Shown: positions 24,972 to 34,580, numbered from the stretch's first letter. The stretch is 55,077 nt of DNA from Methylobacter sp. BlB1 (GCF_015476545.1 NZ_JADMKV010000027.1:1-55077); one strand, 5' to 3'. Numbers and translations: made by a program. Notes: generated by a model not told the origin, from the letters alone.

Positions 24972-26915
24972 CTAGAGTGTTTTCATATATTCGATGACCG
25001 CCCGTACCTGGTCATCGGTCCATTGGCTGCCGAAGGTATGCCCCTGATTCGAGTTGCCACGCAGGCTGGCGTCATGTTCGGCATAATGTACGGCGTCGCC
25101 CTCGCCGTATTCATCCGGCTTCGGAGTTTTATTCCAGACAAAGCCGACACGGGCTTCATCATATTTTATATTGCCCCGGATGAATGTTGTCGGCCGTTCT
25201 GCCGGGCGCATAAGGTGCCAGAGGGTCGGCACGGAGCCGTTGTGCAGGTAGGGTGCCTGGGCCCAGATGCCATGCAGCACATTGGCCTTATAACCGGCCT
25301 TGTCGCCGCGAGGCGTGACGAAATACGCCTCATCATCCGCTTCCCGGCTGCCCTGTTTAGGTCGGCACCAGTCACTGCCCCCCTGTTCCACATAACGTTC
25401 ACAAGCTTCCCGGGTGAGCTCCAGCAATCCGAGACGGGCAGTGGGAGAGATCTGTGCCGCACGATTCATATCGGTTGTGACGTTATAGATCTTGGGATTG
25501 TCGGCGAAATGGCAAGCGCTCGCGCATTCTTTCTCAAACAGGGGTTTGCCTTGATCCGCCAGCTTGAGATTGACATTGAAGGGGTAGGGCGAAGGGGGCA
25601 AATCGTTAATGAGAGGATTCATGGCTTCATGAATACGAATATCGACTTTGGATGGATCGCCGACGGAGGAGACTCCGGAGGCTATAACCCGAGCTTCCTC
25701 TGCCTGGTTTCCATCCCAATTCGCATAGGCGTTGTCATGCAGATTCCAAAGCGCTTTGATGTCGGAGGGGGCGGGATCGTGAGGCATCCATTGCGGTGCG
25801 GTTTCAAACAGTCTCTGGCCGGCCGCCTGGTATTTGGCGCTGCCCTCGAGATTCTCCAATCCTTCAAAGAACGGATGATTGCCGGGCAAGCGTTCAAAGA
25901 AACTTTCCCGCTTGGCATGCAGCGCCACCAATCCCGTCGCGAGGCCAAAAGCATCCATGCGTCCGGGACGCGGACCGAAAATGCCTGGCGATTGCTGGCC
26001 GTTTTTCTCTGTATAAGATAATTTGGAGGCAAGCGTAATATACATGAGTTCGGTTTTGGCGGAAGATTGCGCCAACGTCCCAAGCGCCCTGTTGAAGTTC
26101 TTGAGAACGCGGCCCACCTGCACCGTGGCCTTCTCTATGTTGGCATGACGCTCTTCGTCCGTCCGTCCGCCGTAAAACCAGGCGGGATCCGCCGCTATCT
26201 TGTTCTTTAGAAAATCGGCAATTTTGACAGCCTCTGCGGGGTTGACCTGCACTTGCACCGGCGTGGTGGAGTTATCGATTTTCAGGATCGCTTTTCCTGT
26301 CTTGTAGATTAAGCCTGCATAAGCTTGCGCTTCAATTTCGGTATTGGGCGCCCCGACGTAATGCCGAACCCGGCCTTTTACGTAGACCCGTCCGGTATGG
26401 CAGGCGGCGCAGGAGAAAAATACATTGTCGGTTCTCTCCTCCTCAGGCAGGTTTGGATCCTGGGCGGTAACCAGTCCATAGGGTAAAGGATGGCGCTGCT
26501 CGGCCGGCAAGAGTTTTCCCGTGGTTGGATCATAGTCGTCCGGATGCGGCCCGAAGCCGAGGTTTCCGAGCGAACCTTCGCCGTGCCAGATTTCCGGATA
26601 CAGCTCAATGAGGGCTCGCAATAATACGTAAGGGGTTCCGTTCAAACCCAAAGGGCTGTCAGTAAACCAGGCATACCCCAGGCGATTGCTGTACCAGGGT
26701 TCGCGGGTGGCGTCGTCGGTGGATATGGATCTGATTGTTGTATCGTTTAAGTAGGACGCCTGTTGTTGTTCACGCAGTTTTTTCTCTTGCGCCCAGTTGT
26801 GTTTTTTCTTCGCTTCGGGTGCTTCGCGCGAATAATCGGTTTCTGTACAGGCGCTTAAAGCGGTCAGTGTAACCGCTAGTGTGCCCGCGCTGAATAAATT
26901 GAAATACGACCTCAT
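24972..26915 (-). CDS. Haem-c lipoprotein, RoxA/di-haem peroxidase-like
   Basis: 647 residues from ATG 26915, where AGGAGGAG is well placed; a GTG one codon earlier is less likely. Lipobox LSAC at Cys23. One normal c-haem site, CAACH, is near residue 169. A second site near 464-469 reads CASACH, a CxxxCH spacing. RPGRMDAFG and the C-terminal NVLHGIWAQAPYLHNGS (a distinctive signature of di-haem peroxidase/MauG/RoxA-type cytochromes) place it in that group. It is probably a periplasmic or outer-membrane-anchored oxidase or peroxidase. First gene of a three-gene operon with the P450 and SDR. Substrate unknown; lipids, isoprenoids or hydroperoxides are possible. Confidence 0.85.
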   Translation of the reverse strand: MRSYFNLFSAGTLAVTLTALSACTETDYSREAPEAKKKHNWAQEKKLREQQQASYLNDTTIRSISTDDATREPWYSNRLGYAWFTDSPLGLNGTPYVLLRALIELYPEIWHGEGSLGNLGFGPHPDDYDPTTGKLLPAEQRHPLPYGLVTAQDPNLPEEERTDNVFFSCAACHTGRVYVKGRVRHYVGAPNTEIEAQAYAGLIYKTGKAILKIDNSTTPVQVQVNPAEAVKIADFLKNKIAADPAWFYGGRTDEERHANIEKATVQVGRVLKNFNRALGTLAQSSAKTELMYITLASKLSYTEKNGQQSPGIFGPRPGRMDAFGLATGLVALHAKRESFFERLPGNHPFFEGLENLEGSAKYQAAGQRLFETAPQWMPHDPAPSDIKALWNLHDNAYANWDGNQAEEARVIASGVSSVGDPSKVDIRIHEAMNPLINDLPPSPYPFNVNLKLADQGKPLFEKECASACHFADNPKIYNVTTDMNRAAQISPTARLGLLELTREACERYVEQGGSDWCRPKQGSREADDEAYFVTPRGDKAGYKANVLHGIWAQAPYLHNGSVPTLWHLMRPAERPTTFIRGNIKYDEARVGFVWNKTPKPDEYGEGDAVHYAEHDASLRGNSNQGHTFGSQWTDDQVRAVIEYMKTL

Positions 26916-27634
26916 CACTCCTCCTGCTATGTAAATACTCTACAAATACGCCAGTCCTTCGCAATGCGGTGATGATGGTAAGCGCCGCCCGACGGGGTCT
27001 TAGATTGTATTAATGGAGAAAATACCCGGTTATGCGGATATGATTTTCCAGTTTTTCAATGACAATGTCATTCTCGGCAAAAGTGAAGCCCATTGTCGCA
27101 ACATACAATTTAAAGCGTATAGTTAAGACGATTTATGACTGATTTATTGTTTTTATTGCCACCTTCACTCCGGCGCTTTGCCGGAACAGTAAAGTAATGG
27201 AGCTACATAGAATTGGCGTAGGTTGTTTTTTACAATTGATGTGGCGCATTGTCAACACTTTTACATCATCGGCCAGCCTGAAGACCTGGCATATCTGCTG
27301 GATCAACAGAGTTGCCGGGCATGTCAGGTTTAGATTCCGGCTCTTTGGAGGGAGACGTTTCGTTTAGGATACGGCGAGAAATAACTTCCCTGAATTTTGA
27401 CGAGTCGCCATAGGTGAATGAATTCGCCCCTACATAAGAACTGATTTTATCAATAAATCGGAAAGTTATTTTTTAACCAGATCCTTAGTATGCGCCAGGG
27501 CTTGCGCATCAAACCATGTTGAGCGATTGGTGAAGTGAATCGTTTTTATGCGGGCTTTTCAGGATGATAACTTTCCTGGCTGGGCGCCCATGACGCCGGG
27601 ATAAAAGGCATCTCCTTATTTTTCTGATGAAGGG
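26916..27634. other. Intergenic region with a partial repeat element (copy D)
   Basis: 719 bases between two minus-strand operons. It must contain the promoter of the haem-c/P450/SDR operon. At 27366-27449 is a shortened copy of the dispersed element: GGCGAGAAATAA, TTCCCTGAATTTTGAC, then GAATTCGCCCCTACATAAG. These blocks recur at 42573-42714. No gene is supported here. Confidence 0.6.
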
Positions 27635-29266
27635 TCAACGGCGGCCCGCGCCGCCAGAAGCCGCCGGCGCTGTTCTAATCAGCGGTATCAGCAATAAGGC
27701 CAGGAAGAAGATCAAGGCCAGGATATTGAACAGGGTATTGATGGTAAGCACTTCCGCTTCGCGTCTCACCAGACCGTAAACCTGCTTCAGCGCGGCGAGA
27801 TCACTGTCGGGCAGTGACGCATAGCTGAATCGTTCCTGCAAACTGCCCAACAGGGCCTGAGCTGTTGCCGAACCGGGCTTCACCGCTTCGCGCAATATGG
27901 CGTAATGTTCCTTGTTCAGCCGGATCATGAGGGTGTTGGCGAGTGCTAGGCCGATGGCTCCGCCCAGATTTCGCATGAGATTGTACAGTCCGCTGGCGTT
28001 TTTCACTTCTTCCGGCGGCAGCGTGCCGAAAGTCAGGTAATTGATGGGCAGGAAGCAGAACATCAGGCAGAAGCCCCGGAGCGCCTGCGGCCAGAAGAAT
28101 TCCCAGTATCCGGCTTCATGGGTCAGGTTGCTGTTTATCAGGGTGCCGAGGCCGAAACCGAACAGCCCAAGGGCCAACGTCAGGCGCGGGCCAAGCTTTT
28201 TGGCAACCCGGCCGGCGATGAAGGCGGAGGCGAACTGAAACAGTCCGGTGACCATGATGTACTGGCCGACCTGCAGGCTGTTCAGCCCTTTGACAGTGGT
28301 CAGATAGGTCGGCATCAGGAAAATGATGGAGTAAAGCCCGATGCCGAGAATGAAGCTGAACAGGCAGCCTATGGCGAAATTGCGGTTGCGGAACGCCCAC
28401 AGGTCCACGATCGGGTGTTCGATGGTCAGTTCCCGATAGAACATGGCGATGCCGGAGACGGCCGCAACTAAGGTGAAGAACACGATCTCGCGACTGTCGA
28501 ACCATTCCTCGCGCACGCCTTCCTCCAGCACGAATTCCGTGCTGCCGAGGAACACGACGATATACAGGATGCCGCGGAAGTCGATCCGCTTCAGCAGCGC
28601 CCAGTCCGGCTCGTCCACGCGCAGAAACATCCCGGTAGCCACGGATACCAGGATGCCCGGCACCAGGTTGATCAGGAACATCGTGTTCCAGGACGCCACT
28701 TCGGTGAGATAGCCGCCCAGCACCGGGCCCGCCGTGGGCGCGACCGTCACCACCATGGCGACGACGATTGTCATCGTGGGCTGAAGACGGCGCGGAAACA
28801 AGGTGTAGGTGACGGCGAACACCGATGGAATCATCGCGCCTCCGAAAAATCCCTGGAGTGCGCGGAACGCTATCATGGACGGCAGGTTCCAAGCGAACGC
28901 GCACAAGAGGCTCATCACGGTGAAGCCACCGCTGGACAGGGCGAACAGGTAGCGCATGGACAGCGCCCGCCCGAGCCAGCCGGATAACGGAATGATGACC
29001 ACTTCCGCCACCAGATAGGCGGTCTGCACCCAGGTGATCTCATCTTGAGTCGCCGACAGCGCAGCCTGGATCTGTTCCAGGGAACTGGCGACGATCTGGA
29101 TATCCAGGACCGCCAGGAACATCCCCAGGACCATGGCGAAAAAGCCTATCCATTGCTGGGGACTGACCGTCTTCTCGTCGACGTTGACCGGGGCCGCGAC
29201 GATCTCAGGCAGTTTTTCGCCGGCGCTCGTCGACTGGGGCGGGGAGGGCTTTACTACCGCTGCCAT
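27635..29266 (-). CDS. emrB: DHA2-family MFS exporter, EmrB-like
   Basis: 543 residues, about 14 membrane helices, with the DHA2 antiporter signature LDIQIVASSL followed by ITWVQTAYLVAEV. EmrB-type proteins expel hydrophobic compounds by proton exchange and join a periplasmic EmrA adaptor and an outer-membrane channel. The gene starts 6 bases after the emrA stop. The pair is transcribed away from the isonitrile-type biosynthetic operon, whose last gene is a NodT/OprM channel, so all three probably form the exporter of that product. The symbol is by family; the substrate is inferred. Confidence 0.9.
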   Translation of the reverse strand: MAAVVKPSPPQSTSAGEKLPEIVAAPVNVDEKTVSPQQWIGFFAMVLGMFLAVLDIQIVASSLEQIQAALSATQDEITWVQTAYLVAEVVIIPLSGWLGRALSMRYLFALSSGGFTVMSLLCAFAWNLPSMIAFRALQGFFGGAMIPSVFAVTYTLFPRRLQPTMTIVVAMVVTVAPTAGPVLGGYLTEVASWNTMFLINLVPGILVSVATGMFLRVDEPDWALLKRIDFRGILYIVVFLGSTEFVLEEGVREEWFDSREIVFFTLVAAVSGIAMFYRELTIEHPIVDLWAFRNRNFAIGCLFSFILGIGLYSIIFLMPTYLTTVKGLNSLQVGQYIMVTGLFQFASAFIAGRVAKKLGPRLTLALGLFGFGLGTLINSNLTHEAGYWEFFWPQALRGFCLMFCFLPINYLTFGTLPPEEVKNASGLYNLMRNLGGAIGLALANTLMIRLNKEHYAILREAVKPGSATAQALLGSLQERFSYASLPDSDLAALKQVYGLVRREAEVLTINTLFNILALIFFLALLLIPLIRTAPAASGGAGRR

Positions 29267-29272
29267 GATCGC

Positions 29273-30298
29273 TTACCCGACCCTGACTTTGACCACCGTG
29301 GACAGGCCGGGCCTCAGGCGGCCCAGATCGGTGCCGGGTTTGAAGCGGATCTTGACCGGCACGCGCCGCACGATCTTGGTGAAATTGCCGGTGGCGTTTT
29401 CCGGCGGCAGCAAGCTGAATTCGGAACCGGAAGCAGGTGCGAAGCTGTCCACCATGCCTTCGAACCGGCTGTCGGGATAAGCGTCGATCAGGATGTCTAC
29501 CGGCTGGCCCGGTTGCATGCGCCCGATTTGAGTTTCCTTGAAATTGGCCTCCACGAACAGGCCGTCGGTCGGAATCAGGTAGGCCAGCACGCTGCCGGGC
29601 TTGACCAGTTGCCCGACCTGCACGCTGCGATTGCCGATGACGCCGGCGATGGGGGCGACTATGCGCGTGTTCGCCAGGTCGATGCGGGCTAGCTCCAGGG
29701 CTGATTGGGCTGCCTTCAGTTTGGCCCGGGTTTCGTCGATGCGCGCTTCCAATGAGGCCAGTTCGCTCTCCGCTTCCAGCCGTGCCGAGAGAGTTTTCTC
29801 CCGTTGAGCCGCCGCCTGCTTGAGGGCGGATTCGGCGGCATCGCGGGTTTGGGCTGAAACAGCTCCCTCCGCCGCCAGGTTGCCGAAGCGTTTCGTATCT
29901 TTCGCGGCGCGCTCCAGATCGGCTTCCGCGGCGGCGATATTGGCTTCCTGCTGACGGATTTTGGCGCTCTGCGTGCGTTTCTCGGTTTCCAGCGTATGGA
30001 TGTGCGCCGTTTCTATCAACACTTGCGCTTCCGCCTGAGCGACTTTGGCCTGGAAATCATGGTCGTCGATCACAACGAGCAGATCGCCCGGCATCACTTT
30101 CTGATTGTCCTCGAACAGGACTTCCTTGACGTAGCCCGTCTCCTTGGGGCTGACCAGGCTCAGGTGCGATTTGAGGTAGGTGTTGTCGGTGGTTTCGAAG
30201 GGATGGATCGCTTTGAGCCAGTACATTGTGCCGCCCGCAATAGCGGACACAATTATCAGGAGGATCAGGAGGGTTCTCGGAAAAAGGGAAAAGCGCAT
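29273..30298 (-). CDS. emrA: HlyD/EmrA-family periplasmic adaptor
   Basis: 341 residues. One N-terminal membrane helix (LLILLIIVSAIAGGTMYW), a biotinyl-lipoyl-like half (YVKEVLFEDNQKVMPGD), a long coiled coil (about residues 85-190 with many Glu/Ala/Lys), the second lipoyl half (IVAPIAGVIGNRSVQVGQ) and a beta-barrel end (PVDILIDAYPDSRFEG). This is the standard EmrA layout. It links the MFS pump to an outer-membrane channel. First gene of the emrAB operon, divergent from the biosynthetic genes across a 941-base region. Confidence 0.92.
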   Translation of the reverse strand: MRFSLFPRTLLILLIIVSAIAGGTMYWLKAIHPFETTDNTYLKSHLSLVSPKETGYVKEVLFEDNQKVMPGDLLVVIDDHDFQAKVAQAEAQVLIETAHIHTLETEKRTQSAKIRQQEANIAAAEADLERAAKDTKRFGNLAAEGAVSAQTRDAAESALKQAAAQREKTLSARLEAESELASLEARIDETRAKLKAAQSALELARIDLANTRIVAPIAGVIGNRSVQVGQLVKPGSVLAYLIPTDGLFVEANFKETQIGRMQPGQPVDILIDAYPDSRFEGMVDSFAPASGSEFSLLPPENATGNFTKIVRRVPVKIRFKPGTDLGRLRPGLSTVVKVRVG

Positions 30299-31239
30299 GT
30301 TCTTTCAGTGCCTTATCAAACGGTGTGTGTAGTTCAAAAAACAGCAATAGGCCAGTCCCGGCAAACGGATGCCTGGCCGACAGTAGTTATCCGCCGATTA
30401 AGCGGATAAAGCCTCCTGAACCGGTGCCGGACATTCTGCCGAGGTCGTATTTTTTAATCCCATTTTTTGCACTGTTTTTTCCTGCGTTTTGAAAGATTTA
30501 TAAGTTGTTTTAAGCGCACTTAGAGAAATCCAAAGTCCCCAAATAACTCCCGGAGGAGAGGCTGCCTGACTGTAATGACGACAACAACCCGATAAGTTGC
30601 GCACCTGTCAGATAACATAGATCTCCTGCAAGTACCATGCCATTCGATGAAAACATTCCGGGGCTGACAAACCCGAGCCGGTTGATTTCCGGCTTTGAGA
30701 ATACTTGGGTAAAAACGGAAACGACTCGGTATTCAACCAGCCAACACGTAGAAATATGCAGAGGGTTAAGGGATGCAAGCGACGAACTCAATTCCTTATA
30801 TGAAAGCTTCCTTAACGGCGAATCTACGCGTACCCGAAGCGGGCATCATTCTACTATAGGCCAAGTCAGCCGCGAAACAGGTCAAATAACACAATACAGA
30901 ATATTAGTAAAATAATAACTTATTGTTTTTTATAATAATTATTATTTAATCGGTCAAATCCCATATATCAAGTGCGGTATATAACATAATTTTTGGCTAA
31001 AAATCGATGAATATCGATAGAAATCGATGAATACGCCAAAAATCTTCTGGATGAAGTTACGCAGCTCATGCTCGGAAGGAAATGCATAAGATCGAGCCGA
31101 GCCCCGCCAAACCTGGAACGCGGCTTATTTTTCCGTCTCGCCAGCCGGGGTTGGATTATCGGTTGGCATAGCAATTGCAATCTGGAAGACAGTGTCAATT
31201 TCCCATCAGTACGGGCCGATAAGAAGGAGTCTTTAATCC
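30299..31239. other. Divergent promoter region of the biosynthetic cluster
   Basis: 941 bases between emrA (minus) and the acyl-AMP ligase gene (plus). It is AT-rich around 30900-31020. Minus-strand frames at 30398-30791 together read like a broken membrane segment (GAQLIGLLSSLQ; GVIWGLWISLSAL) but match nothing I know. No regulator gene is present. Confidence 0.5.
31001..31033. promoter_or_regulatory. Direct repeat AAATCGATGAATA, 20-bp period: candidate operator
   Basis: Two exact 13-base copies, at 31001-31013 and 31021-31033, are separated by one ~20-base period, so both face the same side of the helix. Each holds the palindrome ATCGAT, and a third TCGAT lies between them. It sits ~210 bases before the first biosynthetic gene. 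A binding site for a dimeric regulator is plausible. Confidence 0.4.
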
Positions 31240-32814
31240 ATGAAATCCAGTGAGTTTCAAACCCTTGCCGAGATGTGCATCCAACAGGCCCAAGCGCGGC
31301 CGGATGCCGTTGCCTTTATAGCGGGCAGCAATCGACAGACGTTTCAGCAGCTTGATCTAAGCAGTAATCAAGTCGGCCACGGCTTGATCGCAGCCGGCGT
31401 CAAGCCTGGCTCCAGGGTGGCGATAATCGGCAAGGATACTATTGCTCACTATGAGATTCTGTTCGGCTGCGCCAAGATCAAAGCGGTGCTGGTCGACCTG
31501 AACTGGCGGCTGGCTTCGCCCGAGATACTTTATATCCTGAACGACAGCGAAACCGAAGTGCTGTTCGTGGCGAAGGAGTTTTTCCCGTTAGTGCAGTCGC
31601 TGACGTCGCAGCTGACCACTATACGGACGATAATCGCCCTGAATGAAGGGTATCCGGATTGGCCGGCTTACGAGGACTGGAAAACCGCGAAACCGGCCAC
31701 GCCATTTGATTGCGAATACAGCGCCGACGATGCGGCCGTGCAAATGTATTCCAGCGGCACGACAGGACGGCCTAAAGGCGTACAGCTCGCGAATTACAGC
31801 TTTTTCAGGCTGATGCAAGGCATGCGGGCGGCCGGCGATACATGGATGTCGCTGAATCCGGCCGACACCCTGCTGCTGGCTCTGCCGCAGTTTCACATAG
31901 GCGGGCTCTGGTGGGCCATACAGGGTTATGCAGTCGGCGCTGCCGGCGTCATCGTTGACACCTTCGTCGCCTGGCAGGCCCTGCAGCTGATCGAGCGGCA
32001 TCAAGTCACCAAAGCCGTGCTGGTGCCGTCGATGATCCAACTGATGCTGGAAGAACCCAGCTGCGCGCAAACCGATTTATCGTCGTTCAAAGGACTGCTC
32101 TATGGCGGCTCGCCGATCGCCCCGCCGCTGCTGCGCAAGGCCATGGAAATCTTCGGCTGCGACTTCTTCCAGATATACGGGCTGACCGAGACCGGCAATA
32201 TGGCCGTGTGTCTGCGTCCTGACGATCATTGCCCGGAAGGCAGTCCAAGGATGAAAGCCGCAGGCCGGCCTTTGCCCGGCGTCGAGATCAAGATCATTGA
32301 CGGGCAAGGCCGGCTATTGCCGGCAGGACGCAGCGGCGAAATCTGCATTAAATCGCCCAGCAACATGCTGGGCTATTGGAAGAATGAATCCGCCACCGCG
32401 CAAACGCTGGTCGGTGGCTGGGTACATACCGGCGACGTGGGCTATAGGGATGAGGAGGGCTACGTTTATGTCTGCGACAGGATCAAGGACATGATCATCT
32501 ACGCGGGAGAAAACCTGTTCCCCGCCGAAATTGAAGCCGTGCTCAGCGAGCATGAGGCGGTCGCCGAAGTCGCTGTCATCGGGATTCCCGATGAGAAATG
32601 GGGGGAGGTTGTAAAAGCCTTTGTCGTGCCGCGCCAGGGCGGCGAAATCAAGCAACGGGAGTTGATCGATTTTGCCAGAAGCCGGATCGCGGATTTCAAA
32701 GTGCCTAAATCGGTTACGTTTGTCGATGCCTTGCCGAGAAATCCAAGCGGTAAAGTCCTTAAACGGGTGCTGAGGGCGCCGTTTTGGCAAGATCAGGACA
32801 GGCAGGTTAGTTAG
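31240..32814 (+). CDS. Acyl-AMP ligase, FadD10/ScoC-like (isonitrile lipopeptide pathway)
   Basis: 524 residues of the ANL superfamily. AMP-binding P-loop SSGTTGRPKG near 171-180, YGLTETGN, HTGDVGYRDEEGYVYV, and PRNPSGKVLKR with the catalytic Lys are all intact. In isonitrile lipopeptide clusters ScoC (Rv0099/FadD10) activates the unsaturated fatty acid, and later the isonitrile acid, as acyl-AMP and loads it on an acyl carrier protein. The identity is inferred mainly from the two following genes. AAGGAG precedes the ATG. First gene of the operon. Confidence 0.85.
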   Translation: MKSSEFQTLAEMCIQQAQARPDAVAFIAGSNRQTFQQLDLSSNQVGHGLIAAGVKPGSRVAIIGKDTIAHYEILFGCAKIKAVLVDLNWRLASPEILYILNDSETEVLFVAKEFFPLVQSLTSQLTTIRTIIALNEGYPDWPAYEDWKTAKPATPFDCEYSADDAAVQMYSSGTTGRPKGVQLANYSFFRLMQGMRAAGDTWMSLNPADTLLLALPQFHIGGLWWAIQGYAVGAAGVIVDTFVAWQALQLIERHQVTKAVLVPSMIQLMLEEPSCAQTDLSSFKGLLYGGSPIAPPLLRKAMEIFGCDFFQIYGLTETGNMAVCLRPDDHCPEGSPRMKAAGRPLPGVEIKIIDGQGRLLPAGRSGEICIKSPSNMLGYWKNESATAQTLVGGWVHTGDVGYRDEEGYVYVCDRIKDMIIYAGENLFPAEIEAVLSEHEAVAEVAVIGIPDEKWGEVVKAFVVPRQGGEIKQRELIDFARSRIADFKVPKSVTFVDALPRNPSGKVLKRVLRAPFWQDQDRQVS

Positions 32815-32856
32815 TAAGTAAATTCACAATATAGATCATAAAAGGAATAATAAATC

Positions 32857-33762
32857 ATGAATGCAGTGGTATCTGAAAATCGAGTAACCATCACCGAAGC
32901 AGCACCAGGGAAAATCGGCGCCGAAGTCAGGGGATGGGATGTTACGACCTTTACCCCGGGCTGTCCCGAAGCGGAAATGCTCCGGCAATTGATCTACCGT
33001 AATAAAGTGGTCGTCATGCGCGGCCAGCGCCTTGACATGACCGAACAGGAACAAGTCAACTTCGCCAGAGCGGTAGGCCGGCCTCAAGTTTATTTCCAAG
33101 CGAATTATCACCACCCCGATTATCCCGAGATTTTCGTTTCCAACAACCTCAACGAAGACGGCAAAAAATTCGGCGTTTCCGGCACAGGACGCTATTGGCA
33201 TACGGATTGTTCTTTCGAGAAACATCCTCTGCCCTTTACTTCGGTACGCCCTATATTCTTCCCTAAATCGGCTAGGGAAACCTCTTATATCGATATGGCG
33301 CGCGTCTACCGCGAACTCCCCGATGATTTGAGGCGCTATGTGGACGGCAGGATGGCGATGCAGGAAGCCTGGCCGCGTTACAAAGTACAGGCATGTGATC
33401 TCGACCGTTCGATTGACGAACTCATCGCCAACTTCAAAGCCGAATGTCCGCCGCAAGCCCACCCTGCCGTCATTGAACATCCGGTGACCGGCGAAAAAAT
33501 CCTCTATATCAGCAGCGGTTTTACCAGCGGATTGGTTGGACTGTCCTATGAAGAAAATCAGCGGGTGATGAAGGCCCTGTTCGAATTCGCCGAGCAGCCG
33601 AAATTCATGCATACGCATTTCTGGGAGGAAGGCGACATGATTATCTGGGACAACCGTTCGTTGGTTCATAAAGGTTCCAAGGCCAAGCCAGGCGAATACA
33701 GCAGAATGTACCGCATCGGCATCTACGACGATCTGCCATTTTATGTAGGGATAGAACAATGA
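32857..33762 (+). CDS. Non-haem iron(II)/2-oxoglutarate oxygenase, ScoE/Rv0097-like isonitrile synthase
   Basis: 301 residues of the TauD family. Iron ligands are WHTD (His115, Asp117) and WDNRSLVH (His271); Arg286 in MYRIG would bind 2-oxoglutarate. Sequence around YHHPDYPEIFVSNN and a Lys in PRYKVQ match Rv0097 and ScoE, where that Lys binds the substrate carboxylate. These enzymes turn the N-carboxymethyl group of a 3-amino fatty acid into an isonitrile by oxidation and decarboxylation. Context (ligase before, FcoT-like gene after with ATGA overlap) is the same as in the actinobacterial clusters, which supports the specific call over generic taurine dioxygenase. Confidence 0.87.
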   Translation: MNAVVSENRVTITEAAPGKIGAEVRGWDVTTFTPGCPEAEMLRQLIYRNKVVVMRGQRLDMTEQEQVNFARAVGRPQVYFQANYHHPDYPEIFVSNNLNEDGKKFGVSGTGRYWHTDCSFEKHPLPFTSVRPIFFPKSARETSYIDMARVYRELPDDLRRYVDGRMAMQEAWPRYKVQACDLDRSIDELIANFKAECPPQAHPAVIEHPVTGEKILYISSGFTSGLVGLSYEENQRVMKALFEFAEQPKFMHTHFWEEGDMIIWDNRSLVHKGSKAKPGEYSRMYRIGIYDDLPFYVGIEQ

Positions 33763-34301
33763 ACATGTTAAGGATGGTCGACCCTCTGGAGAATGTCACC
33801 GTTACAGATATCGATGATGGTTTTATGGCCGAGGTGTTAAAGCCTTATTTCAACCACAGTCGTTATCTGAAACAGGCCTGGTTTATGCAATCGGACAGCT
33901 CTGATCCGCAAGGCCTGATCATGAACGGAGAATTCTCGATTCCCGAGTCCTGTTATATCGACGACACCGGGCATTTTAACGCCGTTGAGTTCAATATCTG
34001 CTTCAACCAGATTTGTTATGTGCATTTGGCACATTGCATTAAAAACGCGTTGATACCGGAATTATCGGATGATTACGATATGGACACGTTCTTCGAGAAG
34101 CAGCTGCCGAACGTCTTGATCGCAAAACTCACTTCGAGCTATCAAAGCCAGCTGAACGCCAAGCATTTTTACGGTACTTACGGCATTAATAGCATCAAGA
34201 AGACGTCGACATGCACATTCATCAAAACCTATTGCCGTTTTCATGATGACGCCAACGGCAGAAGCAAAGGAGAAGTGACACTCGCAGTAATGGCGCCATA
34301 A
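33759..34301 (+). CDS. FcoT-like thioesterase, ScoD/Rv0098-like
   Basis: 180 residues of the hot-dog fold group of Mycobacterium tuberculosis FcoT (Rv0098). The signature ESCYIDDTGHFNAVEF followed by CFNQICY is very close to FcoT, including the Tyr and two Asn of the active site. In isonitrile lipopeptide assembly ScoD adds glycine to the beta-carbon of the carrier-bound enoyl chain and then frees the product. The ATG lies in the stop of the preceding oxygenase gene. FcoT-type proteins are narrow in distribution, so this is the most diagnostic gene of the cluster. Confidence 0.85.
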   Translation: MNMLRMVDPLENVTVTDIDDGFMAEVLKPYFNHSRYLKQAWFMQSDSSDPQGLIMNGEFSIPESCYIDDTGHFNAVEFNICFNQICYVHLAHCIKNALIPELSDDYDMDTFFEKQLPNVLIAKLTSSYQSQLNAKHFYGTYGINSIKKTSTCTFIKTYCRFHDDANGRSKGEVTLAVMAP

Positions 34302-34405
34302 AGTCCGAAGTATCGCCTGCTTTCCGCGAAACCTGAAACAGGTTCGTCCCCTCCCGATTTCAGGAGCGGAAAACGGGCGACGATTGTTGTTGCGGCGGCG
34401 CATTC

Positions 34406-34448
34406 GTCCTGAGCTTGTCCTGGGCTCGTCCTGAGCTTGTCGAAGGAC
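34406..34448. repeat. REP-like GTCCTGAGCTTGTC repeat pair
   Basis: GTCCTGAGCTTGTC occurs at 34406-34419 and 34428-34441, the second extended to CGAAGGAC, which pairs with GTCCT. This word is a common extragenic repeat in many bacteria. It sits in the 279-base gap between the thioesterase and megasynthase genes and may act as a hairpin affecting expression of the latter. Confidence 0.65.
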
Positions 34449-34580
34449 GGCCGCCTGCACCGCAACTGCGATAAAACACCGGGTCTTCGGCTATGCGTAG
34501 GCCTCGTTCGTTTGCGGGTTCTCGACTTTCTATGTTCCTTCAACGCCTTAGTTTTCCAGTTCAATAGACCAGCAACCGTT

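Noticed and set aside
30398-30915. Overlapping short frames on both strands between emrA and the ligase gene
   Set aside because: A joined minus-strand reading has a membrane-like segment but requires a frameshift and matches nothing; not enough to call a gene.
32857-33762. Generic taurine dioxygenase
   Set aside because: The neighbours and the YHHPDYPEIF/PRYKVQ segments fit the ScoE/Rv0097 group better, and no sulphonate genes adjoin.
34437-34580. 48-residue N-terminal extension of the megasynthase
   Set aside because: It crosses a REP-like repeat, has no carrier-domain character, and ATG 34581 starts just before the ACP.
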